Shown: positions 56,246 through 64,000 of the stretch, piece after piece
Layout of the letters: the number at the start of each line of letters is the position of its first letter
Numbering within the stretch: the stretch's first letter is position 1
Source: Diplodia intermedia
Taxonomy: Eukaryota; Ascomycota; Dothideomycetes; Botryosphaeriales; Botryosphaeriaceae
Direction: 5' to 3'
NCBI GenBank assembly: GCA_021495925.1
Contig: JAKEKT010000006.1
Coordinates: forward strand, 62,001-126,000
Length of the DNA stretch: 64,000 bases
Made by a program: the position numbers and the translations under genes
Notes under the pieces: model-generated
What the model saw: the letters and a program-made list of their open reading frames with translations, nothing else
Told to the model about the DNA's origin: nothing
Databases searched by the model: none

Positions 56246-56578
56246 AGGGCGGAGGTCGTGGATCTTCTTCTGTTTGCAGCAGGAATTATCTTGAATTGCC
56301 ACTAGGCTGCCACGTAGCAATAGGTGGTGAGGCGACAAGGTATGTGACATAAGCAACGCCCCCCTCGCTTCAATCACCTCTTAGCCAATAGCGATGATTC
56401 TACAGTAAGATGGGTGTGGCAGCGCTCGCTCAGCCCCCAGACCCCACCTTGGGGTACTGAGTACGTTTCGCAGCTTATAGACTGGCCTCTCGCTGCCTTG
56501 CGCTCGATGCGCCCGTCGCCCTCTTTCTGCTGATCCCCTTTTCCTCGGTTCATTCAACGATGCTGCTCGGAATTCGAC
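56246..56578. other. Promoter region of the alpha/beta-hydrolase NLR gene
   Basis: 330 bp with pyrimidine-rich patches directly before the ATG at 56579. No clear TATA box. Confidence 0.4.
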
Positions 56579-59500
56579 ATGGCGGGTAACGGCTACCAAA
56601 ACTTCAGGCTCCGAGGAATACCAGCCAGCGTTGAGAGTCAGAAACAGGTGCGCGATCTTGTCAGAGCTGCGCTCAAGCTCGACGAAGACTCGGAAATCGC
56701 GGTGCACTCGCTCGCCAGGAATCCACTCGAGAACGACAGCAGAATCGCGACCTTGACGTTCGGAGATGATCCACCAAGGCTTCTCCGAGAACCTCGAACC
56801 GAATGGACGTGTTCCTTACCAGAAGGCAACGAGGACGAGGCTGAAAAGTGGGGCCCACGACGACTCATCTTTGATACGCATTTCCGGGGCTTTACACCAC
56901 TGCATCGTGCTGACGATAGCGAGTGCTTGAATGAGTAAGCTTCCAAACATCTTGTATGCGCTTTTCGCCTTACTTATGCTTCTTTATAGCCTCATAGCTA
57001 TTTCAGGTCTCGCCGGCCATGCATTTGGCTCGTTCAAAGCGAGAGGGAGCGACTTCATGTGGCTACGTGATGATTTGCCAGTTCGGCTACGGCAGACGAG
57101 GATTCTGGTTTATGGCTATGACACAAAGGTTGTGGCCAGCAGCTCGTTCCAGAACCTGAATGATTTGGGGAACATGTTCCGGTACAGCATCAAAAGATTG
57201 CAATATGGTTCATCGGTACGCCAAGCGCTCAAAATGAATTATCAAAGCTTACTTGTCTATAGGCGTGCTGTCAGATACGTCCTACCATCTTTCTTGGTCA
57301 TAGCCTTGGCGGTTTGGTGATCAAAGAGGTCCGACGTCCCCCTATATTCCGAGAAAGTATGCTGATTAAAATTGAAACGTAGGCCATGATAAAGATGAAG
57401 GCGTCTACCAAGATAGAAGATCAAGAATTCTTGGAGAATGTCATCGCTTTTATGTTTTTTGGAGTCCCCCACCAAGGAATGGCAACCGAACACCTTTTCC
57501 CGATGGTTGGCGAGCAACCCAACAGAAGCTTGGTCCAGTCTCTCGGAAAACATTCTGCCATTCTTCAGCGCTACGAGGAAGAGTTCTCGTTAGCGTTTGA
57601 CAGCAAGAACCCCGCTGAGATTCTCTCATTTTATGAGACAGACATGTCTCCTACGGCCAAGTTTGTAAGTCTGCATATCCTGATATTTTTGCCGTATACA
57701 ACATACGATACTGATTGGAAACAGAACGAGGAGAAGCAAATCTGGGAGTTTGACAAAACGGAACTTGCTGTACTGGTTGAAAAACCGTCTGCGACAAATG
57801 GTTCCACTTCCCAGTACGCAATAGCCCGGAATCATTCTGAAATGGTCAAATTCACTAGCGAGATGGACGAGATGTATGATGTTGTTCTCGTTTCATTGCT
57901 CCCATTAGTGGAAAACACTGGAAGTTAGTCACATGAGTTGAGATCACTTTTGGTCATCATTGACAGTCAATAGTCCCGTCAAAGTGCTTGACAGCAAATC
58001 AAGAAGGTGCGAAGACAAGTGACATAACCGACTACTAGTACTGACTTGTTGTTAACAGATTGTTTGAAATCGCTGTCCTTCAATGAGCAATCCTTCAGGC
58101 ATGCTGACATCCACGATGCGGAAAACACCTGTGCCTGGCTCCTTGAAGACCCGCGTTATCGCCATTGGACTAGTCAAGCTCGTGGTCTCCTTTGGATCAA
58201 GGGCAAGCCCGGGGCGGGGAAATCTGTTCTCATGAAATACGCCTTGGAAAAATTGAGAGAGCAGGCCTCGGGCTCGAAAAAGCTAGTCGCATCATTCTAT
58301 ATCCACGGACGAGGTATCAGCCTTCAGAAGAGCCCCGCCGGAATTTTCCGTGCACTTCTACATGCCCTCATTCCACATTTCGATGATGTTCTATCTCAAG
58401 CTACCGCCTCTTTCAAAGAAAGGGAGTCACGTTGCGGTTCCTATCGAGAAGGAAGGTGGAAATGGGCCGAAAGAGAGCTTGAAAAATTCCTCCTCCAAAT
58501 CCTTACGCACGCATCAACAAAGCGGCGCGTCGTGATATTCATCGACGCTTTAGACGAGTGTGAAACAGACGCGTCCATCAGAATGTTGACTTGCCTCAAA
58601 AGATTCGGGGAAAAGGTTGAACAGCAGAAATCCTATGCGAAGATCTGCTTCTCTTCCAGACATTACCCCATACTTGGGCAAGCACATGTTCCTACTATTG
58701 TAGTTGAGGACAAAAATCGAGACGATATCCGCCAAGTCATGGAAGAAAAACTCAAAGAAATCGAGTCTGACGAAGAGCGCCAGCGGATAGTGGATGTGAT
58801 ACTCTCAAAAGACAACGGAGTCTTCCAATGGGCCGTCCTGGTGGCCGAAAAAGCAGTCAAAAAATACCTGAAAGGCTTCGGCGTGCGAGCAATCGAACGA
58901 GAAATCGAAACACTACCTACGGAGTTGGACAGCCTGTATGCAGAGCTTTTGGACGAACTCAATGGAAACGACGTTGAAAAGGATGAGACAACCAAACTCT
59001 TTCGATGGATCCTGTACGCTTGTCGGCCCCTTTCTGTTCGAGAACTTCGCGAAGCGCTTGCGACAGATCCATACGTCTCGTACACCACGATATCACAACT
59101 TCGCGAGCATGACAACTATGCAAAACCAGCTGAAAGATTCGAAAGACGAGTTATCGACATGTCAAAAGGCCTCCTTGAATTCAAAACAAGAGACGTGTAC
59201 GAATCGTTTGGACCAAGCGATGATGGTTCTGATCGTCAAGCTGAATTCATTCACCAGTCGGTACCTGACTATTTGTTGGAGTACTTCATCAAACCAACAG
59301 AAGCATTTGACGGCACACCGCGCTCTTCAGCTGGCCGTGGCCATTTTGACTTATCTCGGTCTTGCTTAAGGTACTTGACCATGCAGGAGATCCGTGATGC
59401 ATCCAAACTCTCACGCGTGGATATCTCAATCAAATATCCGCTAGTGGCGTACGCTACACGGTATTTCTTCATCCATGTTCGGCGGGCGGAAGCGGAGCAG

Positions 59501-61873
59501 ATCAACCAATCAGATCTCCTGCATCTCCTCTGCTGGAACGACGAGACAAAGAATGACATGGCTATGCTATGGAGAACTTTCGATCCTCAAGGTTCCTACA
59601 CCCCAGTGGACTGGCCATTCCATGGAGGGAATACGCTTCATGTTCTAGCGGCAGTAGGCTCACTGAGTTGCCTGAAAGCTATACTTTGCCAAAAGAACAT
59701 CGAGGTTGATTGTAGGGATTCCTTCAACAACACACCCTTGTGGATTGCCATGAGAGAAGACCATCTCGATCTAGTCCAAGAATTGTTGCACCGCTCCGCC
59801 AACTGGCTGTATCTGCAAGGCAAGAATACGGAAACCAGGACAGACTATCCATCAGACATGCACTCTCTCCCAGCTTCTGCCAAAAGCTATTTTGTAGACG
59901 TCAACGCAGAGGCCGATGATGGCGAAACACTTATGGCAGTTGCGGTCTCTATCGGGGCTTCTGAAGTCATATGCACCTTGATTGAAGCCGGTGCTTCTCT
60001 CGAAGGCTTCGAATTGGACGCCTCCCCTCTTCTCTACGCTATCCGGATGAACAACAAAGCCTTACTCGTTAAGCTCATCGAAAACGGTATCAGCCTCGAT
60101 GGTGCCGTATATTACGCTGTGGCACGGTTGGCTAGCGGATATGGTGAGATCACGGAGGAACTAGTACGGATTTTACTAGATGCCGGAGCAAACACTCAAT
60201 CGTCCCCCGAGCTGGTTTACTATGCCACAGAGGAAATTTCCAACCACTACGGGCACGAGGCTGCAGAGAAAATCAGACATGGATCAGCATTACGGATAGC
60301 TGCAGATATGGAAAACCTACCCATCTTACAGCTTCTCTTGACTGACGGTCTACTTCAAAGGGACGAAGTCAGTGAGGCCTTCATGTATAACCTGGAAATA
60401 GAAGATTTGCACATCTTACAGCTATTCCTGATACATGGTTCAATTCCACCGGAAGAACTCGGTAAAGCCCTCAAACTTACCTTGGAAAGGAAAAACATGC
60501 CTGTTCTCAAACTGCTTCTGAACCAAGCAGCCAAGATTGACAGCCTGAGGTCACACGTTGATCAAGCCTTGAAATCTGCGGTGTCATTCGGCAACAAAAC
60601 TATGGTTCACACGATTTTGAGCGAAACAGCCGAGATGAACAGATCAGAACTGGATGCATATGGTTATTTCGCAGCTGCTGTGAAGCGGGGCGAGGTACCC
60701 ATGGCTGAAACTCTCTGGAGCCATAAAATCATGACGAGCTATCTGGAACCAAGGAAGTTATATGGGGCTTTCCTTTCTGCCCTAGTAGGAGTCGAAACAC
60801 CCAAGACATTCACGGGTGAACTGCTCTCCAAATATCCAGCTGGCCCAATCGATATGGAGCCACAGGATCTGCTCAATCCTCTAACTGTTGCCGTGGATTC
60901 GGGCAAAGCATATGCAGTCGACCTGCTCTTGAAATGGGGCGCTGAAATTAGTGGTGTCGAACTACGAAGACTGCAAAACGCTCTAGTCTTAGCCGCGAAG
61001 TCAGACGAAGCGGACATGGTTGAACTGCTCTTAAACCATGGAGTGGACATTTATGACACTGACGAGCAAGACATCACTTCGACTGCGGCGTTCGCTTTTG
61101 TGCGGGCACTCAATTTGCCGATGGTCGGTTCGCTGTTTGGTCGGAGGAACGAAGAGCAACTCTTGTCTGGAGCTCTGCTCTACTACGCCCTTGAAAAACA
61201 CCATCACAGGATTTTTCGACTCTTAGTATCTCAGAAGACTGCACTGGATTCCGGAAAGACCTCCTCCTCGGCTCTTTCGACGACCGCACCCAATCCTATC
61301 CTCTTAGAGCTGCTAACAGCAAAACACGCTTCGCAGAACGATGATGATGCGGAAATCCGGACAATGCTTAGGCAAGCTCTCCTACACCGGGATAAAAACT
61401 CGATCAATACTTTGATTCAGTTAGTGGCAACAGTCCAATATAGCAACAATCTCACATGGCCTCCTGAATACCCAACGGATCACGACATCACCGAAGTCTT
61501 TGCATCGGCTGGAGCAGAAGACCACCATGGAGTTCTAATTGGCATTATTGCGAAGGCGACTATGCGTGGTAACGAGGAGCTTGTGGAGTTTATGTTAAAA
61601 TACATCGGGGCTAGACCAGACTCTATAACCGAAGATCTCAATTGGTTCCCAGGCCCTGATACTGAGGAAAAGTTGATTGAGCTCCAAACCAAGATTTCAG
61701 AAGCATTTAAGAACGACGGATATGTTGCGCCGATTGTAGTGGCAGTGGCCTTCAAACGTATCTTCATTGTCGATTTATTACTAGAGACTGGAGAGATTTC
61801 AGAAGAGTCCCTGGAGAAAATAGCCTTCTTAGTATCGACGTTACGCCTTTATAAAGCCTTCGGACATTCCTAA
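56579..61873 (+). CDS. NLR-like protein: alpha/beta-hydrolase (SesB-like), NACHT, ankyrin-like repeats (1647 aa)
   Basis: Exons 56579-56934, 56990-57215, 57263-57328, 57383-57664, 57725-57923 and 58059-61873 sum to 1647 residues. After a ~118-residue leader, an alpha/beta-hydrolase/lipase domain follows: VIAISGLAGHAFGSF-like strand, ILVYGYDTKV, nucleophile elbow FLGHSLGG with Ser near 208, and a catalytic-type His in ARNHSEMVKF near 347. NACHT comes next, with Walker A GKPGAGKS near 425-432 and VVIFIDALDECE as Walker B. The C-terminal ~1000 residues are helical and contain divergent ankyrin-like units (GGNTLHVLAAVGS, NNTPLWIAMREDHLDLVQELL and weaker copies). Family knowledge links this architecture to fungal non-self recognition. 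The intron before exon 6 (135 bp, GTTAGT donor) and the one after exon 3 (GTCCGA donor) are the least certain. Confidence 0.9.
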
Positions 61874-62917
61874 GGTGGCCAACAATTAAGACCTAAGCTA
61901 CGATACTTCTATTACCTCCTTAGCTTGGCCAAACAAGTATACGATGCTATATTTAATAAACTTTTTCTGCGGATGAACATTCTTTCTCTTCTATTACGGT
62001 GATGTCTTTGATCAATGAGATAGTAGTGTAGTTGAAGAAGATTGAGTTAGTTCTTACTCCCTCTAAGCATCTCGGAACGTCCTCATTATGAAGTAATCAC
62101 AATTTTGCTTCGTTCCCGTATGGCGCTCAGATGTAGCCGACTTTCGGATGGTGGAATTGCCACTCCGAAGCTTGCTTGCGAGTTGCAGAGAGTTTGACAT
62201 TACCATGCAGCGACGCGGCTGCGCGGATCGCTAGACCAGCTGAGAAAATCCAATTTTCGGACCGCAGCCGAAACGGCCATTCAGACTCGGTACCAATGGT
62301 ATCATTTGAACTGGTAGAAGAATCCAGGAATGTGGGAAACAGCAATTTCAAACGAATGCTAGACGTTCCTACATACCGAGATGACTCCTCTTAAATGGAC
62401 CGTCACCGTACGGTAACCCCAGCCTATCCCGCGATCCAGCACAAAAGGCCTACCCAGCGAATAGATATGTCGATCTCAACCCGAGAGCCGAAATTTCGGG
62501 TCCTCCAACGATCCGTCCACGATGAAGGAGACAGATAGGAAACGTAACGGGCCGACAGACGAAACTGCGAGCGGGCCGCCGTAATGCCTTCGCCGCGTCC
62601 CCGCATGGATTCCAGCCCCGAAACGGCTCCTCAGGCGTTCTGCGATGGTACACCAGCAGTTTAGTCTGACTCGCTTCAACCGCATCAGCCAGTGATATGG
62701 CGGGCAGTACGGCAGACCGTTGGAGCTATGGCTGGAGCCACGGGTCAAGCTACGTAGCTCCCGCGTTGTTCTTAAGTGACGTTGGTCCTCTCGCACTTGC
62801 TGCTGACAGTCCTCTTTGTCGCTCTCGTGCATAAAAACTAATTTCAATATTTTTCCTTCTTCGCTTTGACCATACCATACCCTACCACATACAATTCCGA
62901 CTGTGCCACATTCCAGT
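61874..62917. other. Intergenic region
   Basis: 3' flank of the NLR gene, AT-rich to about 62000, and the promoter of the SDR gene with ACCATACCATACC-type repeats near 62871. No gene recognised. Confidence 0.45.
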
Positions 62918-63859
62918 ATGGACTTTTCAGGAAAGGTAGTCCTCATCACCGGCTCAGCTGGAGGCTTGGGCAAGGCCATCGCGGAAGCGTACCTGAACGC
63001 CGGAGCCAACGTCTCCATCTGCGACATCAACCAGGATCGCTTGAACGTAACGGCCGGCGAATTCAAGAGAACACACGGCAATGACAAGCTCCTCGCGACA
63101 GCCACCGACGTCACCAACGAAACATCCGTGAACGACGTCTTCACCAAGACCATCGAGAAGTTCGGCCGGCTCGACATCATGGTCAACAATGCCGGCATCG
63201 CTGACAAGTTCGTTTTCCCCTCCGCTCTCCAGAGCATTACCATGCGCGTCGACAATGGCTGACCACGGCAATTACTTGACTTACAGATTCGACCCCGTCG
63301 GCGACCTAGACCGCTCGCTGTGGGACCGCGTCCTCGCCATCAACCTGACCGCACCCTTCCTCTTCTGCAAGCTGGCCGTCAACCAATTCCTCGCACAAGA
63401 GTCCGCCGGCGGCATCATTGTAAACATCGCCTCCGTTGCTGCCCTGAAGTGTTGCATAGCCGGTCAGTCATCCTCTCTCACTCACAAGCCACGGGATCCT
63501 TTCATTCCCGAACCTTCTTCAGCCTTCGAACTGCAACTGCGTACTGACCGCAAGCAGGCGCCGCTTACACGGCCTCGAAGCACGGGCTGCTGGGCCTGAC
63601 CAAGAACACGGCGGCCATGTACAACGCGAAGAACATCCGCGCCGTGGCGGTGCTGCCGGGCGGCATGCAGACGAACATCGCCGAGGCTATGGCTGCGGGC
63701 ATGAACCCCGAGGGCTATGCGGTCGCGCGGAGGCAGATGATCCCGAGCTTGAACGATGTCCGGGACGTTGCGCAGACGGTGCTGTTCTACTCGAGCCCGA
63801 GCGCCAAGGGGAGCAATGGTGCGGTTGTCAGCGTGGATTGTGGGTGGTTGAGCTTTTGA
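62918..63859 (+). CDS. Short-chain dehydrogenase/reductase, classical SDR (255 aa)
   Basis: Exons 62918-63207, 63287-63462 and 63558-63859 give 255 residues, the classical SDR length. The cofactor motif is TGSAGGLG (11-18), followed by DINQ at the end of the second strand (an Asp that favours NAD over NADP). NNAG, a Ser-containing IVNIASV strand and the catalytic Y159-x3-K163 (YTASK) are all present, and the GGM(Q)TNI and VVSVDCGWLSF blocks end the fold. The first intron uses GTTCGT, which restores ADKFDPVGDLD; the second is a clean GTCAGT ... GCAG. The reaction is reversible oxidation of an unknown alcohol or 3-oxoacyl substrate. The ATG next to the conserved N-terminus was preferred to an upstream GTG. 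Confidence 0.92.
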
Positions 63860-64000
63860 TCATGGTGTAGTGATGATCTGTACTGCATGGTGTGTAACCT
63901 GTAGATGACAATTGTGTACCATGATTGGCCCTCTCGTGCATGCTGTCGGAACGTGCGCTAATCAAGCATTGACAATCTTTAAGCTTAATATGTCCAGAGC

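Noticed and set aside
1..64000. tRNA, rRNA, CRISPR arrays or origins
   Set aside because: No cloverleaf-like sequences, rRNA segments or regularly spaced identical repeats of CRISPR type were recognised by eye; a tRNAscan-SE run would settle tRNAs.

Overview
This window is nuclear DNA of a filamentous ascomycete (Pezizomycotina, probably Sordariomycetes; the species cannot be fixed from sequence alone). The signs are short introns of about 47-182 bp with GTRNGT donors and CTRAC/CTGAC branch sites, GC-rich coding regions, pyrimidine-rich leaders, and typical fungal families: a LaeA-like methyltransferase, a Zn2Cys6 regulator, NACHT/ankyrin proteins, HET, P450 and XanA. I rebuilt 18 genes by splicing frames by hand. 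In every gene complete in the window the exon lengths sum to a whole number of codons.

Layout. 1-8 kb: end of a LaeA-like methyltransferase (5' end outside), a fungal protein with an Ala-rich/coiled-coil C-terminus, and a Pro/Gln-rich protein with five tandem cysteine repeats. 8.7-17.5 kb: a multi-pass membrane protein, then a Zn2Cys6 transcription factor convergent with a full ABCB transporter. 18-24 kb: a dead kinesin motor domain and a large HeLo-like/NACHT/ankyrin protein. 24.7-40.9 kb, the metabolic core: a secreted GH106-type hydrolase, an Atos-domain protein divergent from a Fyv7-like rRNA-processing factor, a small terminal-inverted-repeat element, a XanA-type xanthine dioxygenase, a FAT1-type acyl-CoA synthetase and an MFS transporter.

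41-56 kb is a decayed accessory region. It holds relics of a DUF3176 protein, a HET protein, an SDR and a DUF4246 protein, plus two unresolved reading frames. An RNase H-like gene, a P450 and a D-2-hydroxyacid dehydrogenase in the same stretch appear intact. 56.6-64 kb: a second NLR-like gene of different architecture (alpha/beta-hydrolase, NACHT, ankyrin-like C-terminus) and an intact SDR.

Together, a largely intact housekeeping and metabolic block is flanked by accessory DNA rich in non-self-recognition genes (two NLR-like genes with different N-terminal effectors and a HET relic) and in pseudogenes carrying frameshifts and nonsense codons. No RNA genes, CRISPR arrays or autonomous transposons were recognised.
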